Of a stretch of DNA of 64,000 nt, positions 1 through 6,295 are shown piece after piece (the first letter of the stretch is position 1; each line of letters begins with the position of its first letter). The notes below the pieces were generated by a model. The model was not told the DNA's origin. It saw only the letters and a program-made list of their open reading frames with translations, and did not search any database. Source of the DNA: Prostheceraeus crozeri (lineage: Eukaryota > Platyhelminthes > Polycladida > Euryleptidae); contig CAJQUW010007056.1 in NCBI GenBank assembly GCA_907163375.1, positions 124,001-188,000 on the forward strand, given 5' to 3'. A program made the position numbers and the translations under genes.

Positions 1-102
1 ATTCATATGCATACCACATGGTGTGTTTTTCATATGAGAATATAATAGTGTTTGATTTAAAAAACGCATATTGCAAACTTGACAAATTTGAGTCATTTCC
101 AT
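1..102 (-). CDS. Start of a divergent zinc-finger ORF, cut by the window edge
   Basis: Reading the minus strand from the ATG at 102-100 gives 34 codons without a stop up to the window edge. The peptide has a C-x2-C-x12-H-x5-C pattern (Cys7, Cys10, His23, Cys29), which fits a C2HC/C2H2-type zinc finger. Upstream of the ATG is the same A/T-rich context that precedes the other genes of this element. It points away from the fibre-like gene, so 103-191 would be a divergent promoter. Some Polinton DNA polymerases are thought to start with such a finger, but nothing of a polymerase domain is visible, so the identity is open. Confidence 0.4.
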   Translation of the reverse strand, partial: MEMTQICQVCNMRFLNQTLLYSHMKNTPCGMHMN

Positions 103-191
103 TTTTTTTATTTTTATTAGGAAAAATTTTATTTTTTATAATTTATGTATTTTTTATAATCAGAAAAAAATTTTATTTTTATTGTTTAAAA
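103..191. promoter_or_regulatory. Divergent AT-rich promoter region
   Basis: This gap between two divergent ORFs is almost only A and T, with long T runs, TATAA-like words and a TTTAAAA stretch ending at the ATG at 192. The six other confident genes of the element also begin right after a run such as TAAAA or TTAAAA. The promoter role is inferred from position and composition only. Confidence 0.35.
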
Positions 192-1079
192 ATGATGTTA
201 CCAAATGTTGGTGGAGGTGCATATATCCCGAATAATCGTGAATTAGAAATAGAGATAGAAAATTATATTATGAAAACTGGAGACGTTTTATCTGGTCCAT
301 TGCATCTTTCTATTCTTCCGCAACAAAATACAGAGTTAACAAATAAACAATATGTTGATACGCAAATCAATGAATTAAAAGAAAAATATATAAACGATGT
401 TTTGGTTCCACTGATGAACGAATTAAAGTTGCTTAAACTTAATGACAAATCATTAAACGAAAAATTATTAAAACTTGATAAAAAGGATAGAGAGCTAGAA
501 GCAGATATAGCAAAACTTTTTAAAAAGATTTCAGAACAATCAAAAATTTTAATATTACTTTCTTTAAATTTAAAATCTGCAGTCATTAAAAATAAACATC
601 AGATAAAAATGTTAAAAGAACAATTAGAAGATGAAATAGAAAAACTACCTGAAAGAATTAAAAAAAATTTAAAACAGTTACAAACTACATTCCAAAAAAG
701 TGTTGATGAATTGAGTTCTAAAATTACTCAACAAATGAAAAAGATGAATAGAATAATAAATGAAGTAAACTCACTTAATGAAAAAGTTGATAAAATGAAA
801 ACTCTTAAAATCAATTTAGAAAATGAATTAAAGAAAAATTTACAAGAAAACTCTAAAGAAAATAAAGAACAGTTAGATGCTGTTAAAAGACAATTAGATG
901 TTCTTAAAATTAAGTTAAATGCTCTTAAAACGGCGTTGAAGATTAATCAGCAGAAAATGCAAGTTAATAGAAGAGAAATTAAAGTACATCACACGCTGCT
1001 TGACGCAATAGATAAAGTGCAACAGGCAATTAATAAAGTTATCTCGAAGTTGTTAGATATTCATAAACGTAAATCTTAA
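192..1079 (+). CDS. Coiled-coil fibre-like protein of the Polinton
   Basis: The 295-aa protein has a short N-terminal region, then a motif at residues 28-57 (TGDVLSGPLHL followed by LTNKQYVD) that closely resembles the motif near the N-terminus of many phage tail fibres (D-x-L-x-G-P-L-x-L ... A-x-K-x-Y-V-D). From about residue 58 to the end it is a Lys/Glu/Leu-rich heptad-like coiled coil. I place the start at the ATG-ATG at 192 because it follows TTTAAAA, as in the neighbouring genes; an in-frame extension upstream to 18 is low-complexity and unlikely. A trimeric attachment fibre is the natural guess for a virion-forming Polinton or adintovirus, but no knob domain is seen, so a scaffold role is also possible. 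Confidence 0.6.
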   Translation: MMLPNVGGGAYIPNNRELEIEIENYIMKTGDVLSGPLHLSILPQQNTELTNKQYVDTQINELKEKYINDVLVPLMNELKLLKLNDKSLNEKLLKLDKKDRELEADIAKLFKKISEQSKILILLSLNLKSAVIKNKHQIKMLKEQLEDEIEKLPERIKKNLKQLQTTFQKSVDELSSKITQQMKKMNRIINEVNSLNEKVDKMKTLKINLENELKKNLQENSKENKEQLDAVKRQLDVLKIKLNALKTALKINQQKMQVNRREIKVHHTLLDAIDKVQQAINKVISKLLDIHKRKS

Positions 1080-1239
1080 ACGAGTATTGTAAATATTAAC
1101 TTAAATATTTTTTACCTACAAAAAATAAAAATCATAAAAAAATATAAATATAATTTAAAAAATACAAAAATATAAATATAATTTTAAAAATAAAAAAGTA
1201 TAAATATATAAAAGTATATAAAAGTATATAATTTTAAAA
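1080..1239. other. AT-rich intergenic stretch with ATATAAA repeats
   Basis: This non-coding gap is made of imperfect repeats of words like AAAATATAAATATAATTT and AAAGTATATA (three times at 1201-1230). It probably contains the promoter of the small ORF at 1240. No palindromic GC element is present here. Confidence 0.4.
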
Positions 1240-1413
1240 ATGGATAAAATTAGAGCTAATAATTTTAAAAGAATTAAACAATTAGAAGAGTTAATAAAAG
1301 AAAGAAATATTATGAAAGAAAATCATAGAATAAAAAGAATGATTGATGCAGGTTTGGTTCCTGATAAAGTTAAACCAAAAACGCAATCTGCAAAAGTTAA
1401 GAACAAAAAATAA
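1240..1413 (+). CDS. Small basic protein, 57 aa, unknown
   Basis: The ATG at 1240 follows ATTTTAAAA, the start context used across this element, and the frame runs to TAA at 1411-1413. The product is very rich in Lys, Arg, Asn and Ile, with a helical middle (LEELIKERNIMKENHRIKRM) and a Lys-rich tail. I do not recognise a family. A small basic virion DNA-binding protein would fit the position among structural genes, but that is inference from charge and context only. Confidence 0.45.
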   Translation: MDKIRANNFKRIKQLEELIKERNIMKENHRIKRMIDAGLVPDKVKPKTQSAKVKNKK

Positions 1414-1430
1414 ACATTTTTTTTATAATG

Positions 1431-1484
1431 GACATCGGTTCATGGGTCAACGGAGATGTCTTCCAGGGCTTCGCGCTTCGCCCG
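1431..1484. repeat. GC-rich palindromic mini-element, copy A (intergenic)
   Basis: A GC-rich island in AT-rich DNA. Its bases 1433-1474 are identical over 42 bp to 3909-3950, which lies inside a gene. It contains the inverted pair GACATC (1431-1436) and GATGTC (1455-1460), followed by GGGCTTCGC...GCCC, which can also form a hairpin. It sits between the 57-aa ORF and the pVI-like gene. It looks like a small mobile or copied hairpin element. Confidence 0.65.
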
Positions 1485-1500
1485 TATTTATATTTTTCCC

Positions 1501-1525
1501 AAAAAGTCAAATTTATTCCTAAAAA
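1501..1525 (+). promoter_or_regulatory. Shared upstream block before the pVI-like gene
   Basis: AAAAAGTCAAATT, then about 9 bases of T-rich sequence, then TAAAAA directly before the ATG at 1526. The same block with the same spacing precedes the capsid gene at 2103-2128. The match makes a common (late-type) promoter likely; the transcription start is not known. Confidence 0.5.
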
Positions 1526-2035
1526 ATGCCTATACTTTATAAACACAATCTTAAACATTTTGCTTCAAATCAAAAAATTTCTCATGAACCACGTATGAAT
1601 CCTGTTTATCATTATGATAATAGAGAAACCGTTCAAAAAGAAGGGGATGGCATCTTTTCTGGTATTGGTAGTATCGTTAACTTAATTAAAAATAATAAAG
1701 ATTTGATTACATCTGCTGCAAAAGGAGCAGCTGCTATAGGTAGTACAGCTAGTGCAATATCAAATGCTGTTAAATCACAAAACGAATTAAAACAACTAGA
1801 AGCTATTCGTAAACTCAAGAATGATTCTGAAGAACTAAAAAAATTAAAAAAACTTTCAGATGAAACAAAAAACAAAATTGCTAACATAGCTGTTGGGGAA
1901 ACCTTGAGGAGCGGAGCTCCGTCTGATAGTAAACATAATGAAAAAACAATTGAAGAAATAAGAGGTAATGGCGTGAGCAGCAACCTTCTGTCTAACCAGC
2001 AAAGCTGTAGCGGAGCTGGTCTAGCAAAATTCTAA
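1526..2035 (+). CDS. Amphipathic pVI-like minor virion protein
   Basis: A 169-aa protein. Residues 41-84 form a Gly/Ala/Ile/Ser-rich amphipathic or membrane-active stretch, followed by a Lys/Leu/Glu helical region (85-121). Near the C-terminus the residues I145-R-G-N-G149 fit the adenovirus-protease consensus (I/L/M)-x-G-x|G; cutting there would free a 21-residue tail that starts Gly-Val, contains one Cys (161) and ends in Phe. With the adenain-like protease encoded at 5631-6092, this resembles in layout the adenovirus pVI-protease pair. The resemblance is one of architecture, not a proven homology. GC-rich palindromes fall in its 3' part (GGAGCGGAGCTCC at about 1909-1921; ACCAGC...GCTGGT near 1995-2020). 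A 21-bp direct repeat spans the stop codon and the downstream gap (2026-2046 and 2049-2069). Confidence 0.55.
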   Translation: MPILYKHNLKHFASNQKISHEPRMNPVYHYDNRETVQKEGDGIFSGIGSIVNLIKNNKDLITSAAKGAAAIGSTASAISNAVKSQNELKQLEAIRKLKNDSEELKKLKKLSDETKNKIANIAVGETLRSGAPSDSKHNEKTIEEIRGNGVSSNLLSNQQSCSGAGLAKF

Positions 2036-2102
2036 AATTATATTTAGTAAAATTCTAAAATTATATTTAATAAAAATTTTTTTTTCTATCTGTGAGAAAA
2101 AC

Positions 2103-2128
2103 AAAAAGTCAAATTATTTCTTATAAAA
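2103..2128 (+). promoter_or_regulatory. Shared upstream block before the capsid gene
   Basis: AAAAAGTCAAATT at 2103-2115, then a T-rich spacer and TATAAAA before the ATG at 2129. It matches the block at 1501-1525 in sequence and distance to the ATG. Confidence 0.5.
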
Positions 2129-2851
2129 ATGTCTTCGCTTATCGAAAATAAATTTAAATTAGATGATCCCCCGTTCACCAGTTACAATCAAAAAAAGAAT
2201 GACTATATAAGAATTGCTATGAATCCCGGATCTTCCAGTAGAGTAAACACTGGAGGAGATTTAATCTTTGAAGTTGATAATCAGCAGAGTTATTTATATC
2301 TACCCGATTCATTTTTACACTGCGAATATTCTTTATATAGTGATGCTAATTTTACAACACCATTACCAGATACCGATAATATTACACTAGAGAATAATTT
2401 TTTCCCAAGTTTATTTACACAAATGCGTTTAGATGTTGCAACTCAAAATATAGAAACAATAAGTGATTCCCCAGGTGTAATTGATACAATGCTTAGATTT
2501 ATAACAATTGGTGAAAATAATAAAAAGCATGAAATCGAAGGTTGGTTTCCTGATACTAATGATGGTATAATTGTTGATGATTTAACTCACGCTGGAACAG
2601 ATGCAGCAGGAATTGCGAAAGATGTAGAAAATATTGCAAAACATTTAAATAAAACAAATAATGAAGCATATAAAGAAAGACGTGAATTTAACAAAAAAAG
2701 TAAACAGACAGTAAATTGGTCATTGTCTCCATTATTCGGTTATTTAGATTATGATAAAATATCATATCAATTAAAATTTAAATTAATAATTCATCGTACA
2801 GCAAATAATGAATTAATCTTTTTTGGTAAGACTGGAAAAAAGCATATTTAA
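2129..2851 (+). CDS. Major capsid protein, N-terminal part (frame ends early)
   Basis: The 240-aa reading frame starts at an ATG in the element's usual context. The product resembles the Polinton capsid family often listed in animal genomes as 'F54H12.2-like', expected to fold as a double jelly roll. Features include an early SSRVNTGGDLIFEV segment and a Tyr/Leu-rich strand-like region with an SPLFGYLDYDKI segment near the end. The frame stops at 2849-2851, but the protein continues without a stop in the -1 frame from about 2842 to 3462. At the change point, A-AAA-AAG (2836-2842) is a classical -1 slippery heptamer in the correct phase. A one-base change in the A-run, real or from sequencing, would look the same. 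Confidence 0.7.
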   Translation: MSSLIENKFKLDDPPFTSYNQKKNDYIRIAMNPGSSSRVNTGGDLIFEVDNQQSYLYLPDSFLHCEYSLYSDANFTTPLPDTDNITLENNFFPSLFTQMRLDVATQNIETISDSPGVIDTMLRFITIGENNKKHEIEGWFPDTNDGIIVDDLTHAGTDAAGIAKDVENIAKHLNKTNNEAYKERREFNKKSKQTVNWSLSPLFGYLDYDKISYQLKFKLIIHRTANNELIFFGKTGKKHI

Positions 2852-3462
2852 AAATTGATAGACTTGAATGGTGGATTAAGCATATTACTCCTAGTTTAGA
2901 GGTTGAAACAGCTATTGCAAAAAGATTAAATACTAACAAACCAATTCCAGTAAATTTTCTAAAGAGAACTGCTAGTTCAGTAACTTTTTCCGAACAAAGA
3001 TTTAACTGGCATTTTACTAGAACTGCGAATACCCCAAGATATTTATTACTAACATTTCAAAGAAATAATTCTCCAAGTTTTGATAAGAACAATAATATTT
3101 TTCATATTAATACAATTCGAAGTTTACAAGTTTCATTAAATCAAACTCGATATCCAATTGATCCATTAAGATTCGATGATACCAATAATCAATTTATGGA
3201 AGGATATGATTCTTATCGAAATCTTTGTATAGAATTTGGAGTTGAACCACAATTAACTCCTGGAGATTGGAGACATTTATATCCAATTTTCTGTTTCGAT
3301 TTAAGTGCACAATCTGAAGATATTATTAAAAATGGTTGTGATGTAACAATTAATGTTGAAAAGAAAGATTCCACAACTTCATTGATGGCTTATGGTTTAC
3401 TGCTAGAAGATGTAAAATATTCTATTGAAGTTCTTAATGGAAAGATGGCTAGAATAAATTAA
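2842..3462 (+). CDS. Major capsid protein, C-terminal part (-1 frame)
   Basis: This frame is open from the A-run at 2836-2842 to TAA at 3460-3462, about 206 codons, with no ATG suited to independent expression until about 3196. It reads as the second half of the capsid: LEWWIKHITPSLE near its start, a central NTPRYLLLTFQRNNSP segment, then GDWRHLYPIFCFDLSAQ and a final strand-rich segment. The position right after the first half, with the same codon bias and no lost segment, says one gene is split by one frame change. It could be a programmed -1 shift, a recent mutation or a base-calling error. Confidence 0.65.
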   Translation, partial: AYLKIDRLEWWIKHITPSLEVETAIAKRLNTNKPIPVNFLKRTASSVTFSEQRFNWHFTRTANTPRYLLLTFQRNNSPSFDKNNNIFHINTIRSLQVSLNQTRYPIDPLRFDDTNNQFMEGYDSYRNLCIEFGVEPQLTPGDWRHLYPIFCFDLSAQSEDIIKNGCDVTINVEKKDSTTSLMAYGLLLEDVKYSIEVLNGKMARIN

Positions 3463-3571
3463 TTTAATTTTTTTTTCATAACTAGAATAGATTAAAAAAT
3501 TCTTAACTTAAAAATTTTTCGTAACTAGAATAGATTTAAATTTTTGATAACTTAAAATTTTTTTATTAAAA
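3463..3571. repeat. Tandemly duplicated AT-rich intergenic block
   Basis: The gap between the capsid gene and the next gene holds two copies of a block of about 43 bp beginning TAACTAGAATAGATT (at 3479 and 3522), each followed by a run of T and A. It ends in TTTTTATTAAAA before the ATG at 3572. Confidence 0.5.
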
Positions 3572-4114
3572 ATGTCGCAAGCGAAAAGTAATATTAATAA
3601 TAAAACTGTTGAATTAAAATTACGTAATATTGTTGACAAAAATACCCCTAAAACTATTACTATTGATAAAAAAAAGTATTACATAAGTAAACCAATGATA
3701 GAGAATATTCAATTACAAGAAGAAAAGAATGGCGGGATTCTCCCATTAATTCCACTAATAATAGGAGGCATAGCAGCAGCAGGAAGTGTTGCAGGTGGGA
3801 CAGCTGGTATTGTCCAAGCAGTAAATAAAAATAAATCAGAGAAGGCAGCATTAGAAGAACAAAAACGTCATAATAGAGAGTTTGAAAAAGTTGCTAGGGG
3901 AGAAGGGGCATCGGTTCATGGGTCAACGGAGATGTCTTCCAGGGCTTCGCCCGAAGGAAAAGGAGTAGTAGATAATTTTATTAGTAAATTAAAATTAGTT
4001 GATGAAGGAAAACGAGTTCTTAAAAATATTCTCCACAATGTTGATGATTTAATTGAAATTAAAGAAACTAAAGATGGTTCTGGAATATATATAAGTCCTA
4101 GTATGATAAGGTAA
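3572..4114 (+). CDS. Small membrane-active virion protein (pX/VP2-like), unknown family
   Basis: A 180-aa protein whose main feature is a Gly/Ala/Ile-rich hydrophobic segment at residues 54-84 (GGILPLIPLIIGGIAAAG and on), flanked by charged regions. Such segments are typical of membrane-perturbing minor capsid proteins of small and medium DNA viruses and of adintoviruses. Residues about 113-127 are encoded by an in-frame copy of the GC-rich mini-element seen between genes at 1431-1484, giving an Ala/Ser/Gly/Glu-rich insert unlike the rest. The C-terminal 50 residues look like a folded tail ending SPSMIR. The family is not recognised by sequence; the role rests on composition and on position among virion genes. 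Confidence 0.5.
   Translation: MSQAKSNINNKTVELKLRNIVDKNTPKTITIDKKKYYISKPMIENIQLQEEKNGGILPLIPLIIGGIAAAGSVAGGTAGIVQAVNKNKSEKAALEEQKRHNREFEKVARGEGASVHGSTEMSSRASPEGKGVVDNFISKLKLVDEGKRVLKNILHNVDDLIEIKETKDGSGIYISPSMIR
3909..3950. repeat. GC-rich palindromic mini-element, copy B (in frame inside a gene)
   Basis: These 42 bp are identical to 1433-1474. Here they lie inside the coding frame of the 180-aa protein without breaking it, and the hairpin GGGCttcGCCC follows at 3942-3952. An identical insert in two unrelated places points to recent copying. Confidence 0.7.
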
Positions 4115-4117
4115 TAA

Positions 4118-4140
4118 CCTGAGGAGCTTCGCTCCGATTC
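4118..4140. repeat. GC-rich hairpin after the 180-aa gene
   Basis: GGAGCttcGCTCC forms a 5-bp stem with a three-base loop just after the stop codon at 4112-4114. The same word, with loops gaa or gga, occurs at 6708-6720 and near 1909-1921. It could act as a 3'-end hairpin, but the same kind of element is also found inside genes. Confidence 0.45.
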
Positions 4141-4192
4141 GGTAAAACAATTTTTTTGTTTTATCTTTTAAAATTTTTTTTTATCTTTTAAA

Positions 4193-5596
4193 ATGAATTC
4201 TACAAATTCCGAAAATTTAATTAAATTAAAAATTTCTAATTTAGATTTATTGAATTATCTATTAAACAAAAATAAAAACTCAAACTGTCAGCATATTGGA
4301 GGTGACAAGAACAAAGTTCCATACCACTTCGGTGGTGACATACAAAAAACATTACAAAACTTTCCTGCATTTATTTGGAGTAAATATTCGAAAGAAAAAC
4401 ATCTTCCTGGTCATTCATATACTGGGCCAGGAACTCGATTAGATATAAGACTAGATGAGAATAATAATCCGAAACCAGGTGAAGAACCAATAAATAGAGT
4501 AGATGCCGCCGCTTACAGGCATGATTTAGCTTATCGAAATCATGATCTAAGTTCTCGTCATGCAGCTGATAAGAAGATGATTCAAGAATTAGATAGTATT
4601 CAGAATCCTACATTTAGAGAAAAAATTGAAAGAATGTTTGTTAAGAAAGCTTTACAAGCTAAAATATTATTCGGTCAGGGTTTAAATGAAACGACAGCAA
4701 AGCTGTCTGAGAGCAACGCTCGAACTAATAACTCTGAGAGCAACGCTCGAACTAATAACTCTGAGAGCAACGCTCGAACTAATAACTCTGAGAGCAACGC
4801 TGGAACCTACGCGTCCGAAATCCACAAGGAATATAGAAGGCCTAAATATTTATTGAAAGTAAAAGTATTTAATAAAGATGATATTTGGAGTGCTGATCTT
4901 ATTCATATGCCGAATGAAAGGGACTACAAATACGCATTGACCGTTATAGATTTATATACACGATACGCTTGGGTAAAGCCTTTAAAAAATAAAAGTGGTC
5001 TATCAGTTAAATATGCGTTTGAAGGAATCTTTAAAGAAAGTAATAGAAAGCCAAAAAAATTGTTTGTTGATAAAGGATCGGAATTTTATAACAGAAACGT
5101 TCAGCCACTATTTGAAATTGTTTATTCAACTGAAAACGCTGGGAAGGCCGTAGTGATAGAAAGATTTAATCGGACGTTAAAAAATAAAATTTTCAAGAAA
5201 TTTACTCAGCAAGGAAATCAGAAATGGTTAAAAATATTACCAGGAATTGTAGAGCAGTACAATAATAAAGTTCATTCTGGTATTGAAGAAACTCCAAAGA
5301 ATGCTTCTGACGACCCTGATTTAATACGAAAGAAAATATTCGAGAATAATTATTCCAATGAGAGTAATCCGAATTTGCAGAAACTTAAGCCGAAATTTAA
5401 AATTGGAGATAGAGTTAGAATATTTAAATATAAGAACAAATTTGAAAAAGGCTTTGTTGGCTATTGGACTAAAGAAATATTTGAAGTTTGCAAAATAAAT
5501 CAAACTTATCCGATTACTTATGAAATTAAAGATTTAGATAATGAGGATATCAGAGGTCGTTTTTATCAAAATGAATTACAGAAAACAGAGCTTTAA
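4193..5596 (+). CDS. Phospholipase A2-integrase fusion protein
   Basis: The 467-aa protein joins two enzymes. Residues about 42-165 are a parvovirus-VP1-type phospholipase A2: calcium loop YTGPG (76-80) and catalytic HD in AAAYRHDLAY (His110, Asp111). Residues about 210-467 are a Polinton/retroviral-type integrase: IWSAD (Asp235), FVDKGSEF (Asp293), VIERFNRTLK (Glu323), then a C-terminal SH3-like segment with IGDRVRI. The second Asp and the Glu are only 30 apart, shorter than the usual D-D35-E spacing, with a loop apparently lost after FYNRNVQPL. The linker (172-200) is three and a half copies of a nine-residue repeat (SESNARTNN). No zinc-binding HHCC domain is seen. PLA2 normally helps endosome escape and integrase inserts the DNA; a fusion could be natural (with later proteolysis) or due to loss of a stop codon. 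Confidence 0.8.
   Translation: MNSTNSENLIKLKISNLDLLNYLLNKNKNSNCQHIGGDKNKVPYHFGGDIQKTLQNFPAFIWSKYSKEKHLPGHSYTGPGTRLDIRLDENNNPKPGEEPINRVDAAAYRHDLAYRNHDLSSRHAADKKMIQELDSIQNPTFREKIERMFVKKALQAKILFGQGLNETTAKLSESNARTNNSESNARTNNSESNARTNNSESNAGTYASEIHKEYRRPKYLLKVKVFNKDDIWSADLIHMPNERDYKYALTVIDLYTRYAWVKPLKNKSGLSVKYAFEGIFKESNRKPKKLFVDKGSEFYNRNVQPLFEIVYSTENAGKAVVIERFNRTLKNKIFKKFTQQGNQKWLKILPGIVEQYNNKVHSGIEETPKNASDDPDLIRKKIFENNYSNESNPNLQKLKPKFKIGDRVRIFKYKNKFEKGFVGYWTKEIFEVCKINQTYPITYEIKDLDNEDIRGRFYQNELQKTEL
4694..4800. repeat. In-frame tandem 27-bp repeat made of hairpins
   Basis: Three full 27-bp units (4706-4732, 4733-4759, 4760-4786) and a partial fourth encode the linker between the PLA2 and integrase domains. 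Each unit contains GAGCaacGCTC, a 4-bp stem with a three-base loop, and ACAGCaaaGCTGT stands just before them. The unit length keeps the frame. Confidence 0.8.
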
Positions 5597-5630
5597 CCTT
5601 TAGGTAGCGCTTTAGCTAGCTTCGCTTGAG
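5597..5630. repeat. Convergent gene gap with small palindromes
   Basis: The 34 bases between the convergent fusion and protease genes contain TAGCgctttaGCTA and AGCttcGCTT, again short stems with small loops. They may serve as a shared 3'-end structure; this is inference. Confidence 0.3.
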
Positions 5631-6092
5631 TTATAGATTGTTTAACTCTAACATAATATCTAGAAATGGTACTCCTTTTTGTAATTTAAATAAAACATAA
5701 AGACATAATTGTCCACAATAAGTTGTTCCCGGTTTTTGAATTTGAAACGTATTGTATGTTCCCGTTCCAAGTAATTCTTTTACTTCATTTGTAGGTGATA
5801 GCCCGTATGAGTCAAAATAATAATTATCTCCGTTTTTACTAAAGATACCTGCTGACCAATGTACGCCGTTTTGGTCTGAAGTGTGAAGATTCGTTATGAA
5901 ATTTACAGTTATTGATGGAACTTTGTTCCGGGAACTGAAGGTTCCTGATGGCCTATTTTTTAGGAATTGTAATTCGTTTCTCATTAGAACATGAAAATTC
6001 TTTATTCCTAATTCATTTGCGATTTTCTTTAGGTCGAAATTTGTCGTAGTTTGCGTTCCATATAATTTAAAAAACTTATTTATGTTGCTCAT
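5631..6092 (-). CDS. Adenain-like cysteine protease
   Basis: A 153-aa protein with the order of catalytic residues of adenovirus protease and Ulp1-like enzymes: His78 in NGVHWSAGIF, Asp94 in YYFDSYGL, Gln118 and Cys126 in QIQKPGTTYCGQLCLYVLF. Its size is slightly below the family's usual about 200 aa. In adenoviruses and adintoviruses this enzyme matures virion proteins; a fitting cleavage site is seen in the protein at 1526-2035. The ATG at 6092-6090 follows TATAAA. It is convergent with the PLA2-integrase gene, 34 bp away. Neighbouring virion genes support an element able to make particles, at least in the past. Confidence 0.85.
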   Translation of the reverse strand: MSNINKFFKLYGTQTTTNFDLKKIANELGIKNFHVLMRNELQFLKNRPSGTFSSRNKVPSITVNFITNLHTSDQNGVHWSAGIFSKNGDNYYFDSYGLSPTNEVKELLGTGTYNTFQIQKPGTTYCGQLCLYVLFKLQKGVPFLDIMLELNNL

Positions 6093-6290
6093 TTTATAAT
6101 AAAAAAATTTCTTAAGGGACCCCTAGAAGACAGAAGGGAGGGGTAGCAGAACTACGTTCATATGATATTGAATGATATATTCTTGCTGTTTCTTCCACTT
6201 TTGTTTCTTCCCCTATTAAAGAAATATTATTAGTCACATGATATATTTTAAAAACCTGAAAGATGGATAAAATTCATGAATTTGAAATTC
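6093..6290. other. Upstream region of the protease gene, otherwise unrecognised
   Basis: The bases just above the protease ATG are A/T-rich as at the other genes and should hold its promoter. A G-rich patch (about 6118-6150) follows, then unique AT-rich sequence. I see no ORF or palindrome here. Confidence 0.3.
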
Positions 6291-6295
6291 TCAAC

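Noticed and set aside
263..586. Minus-strand frame of 107 codons
   Set aside because: It is the antisense of the coiled-coil gene at 192-1079; Ser/Phe richness comes from reversed Lys/Glu/Leu codons.
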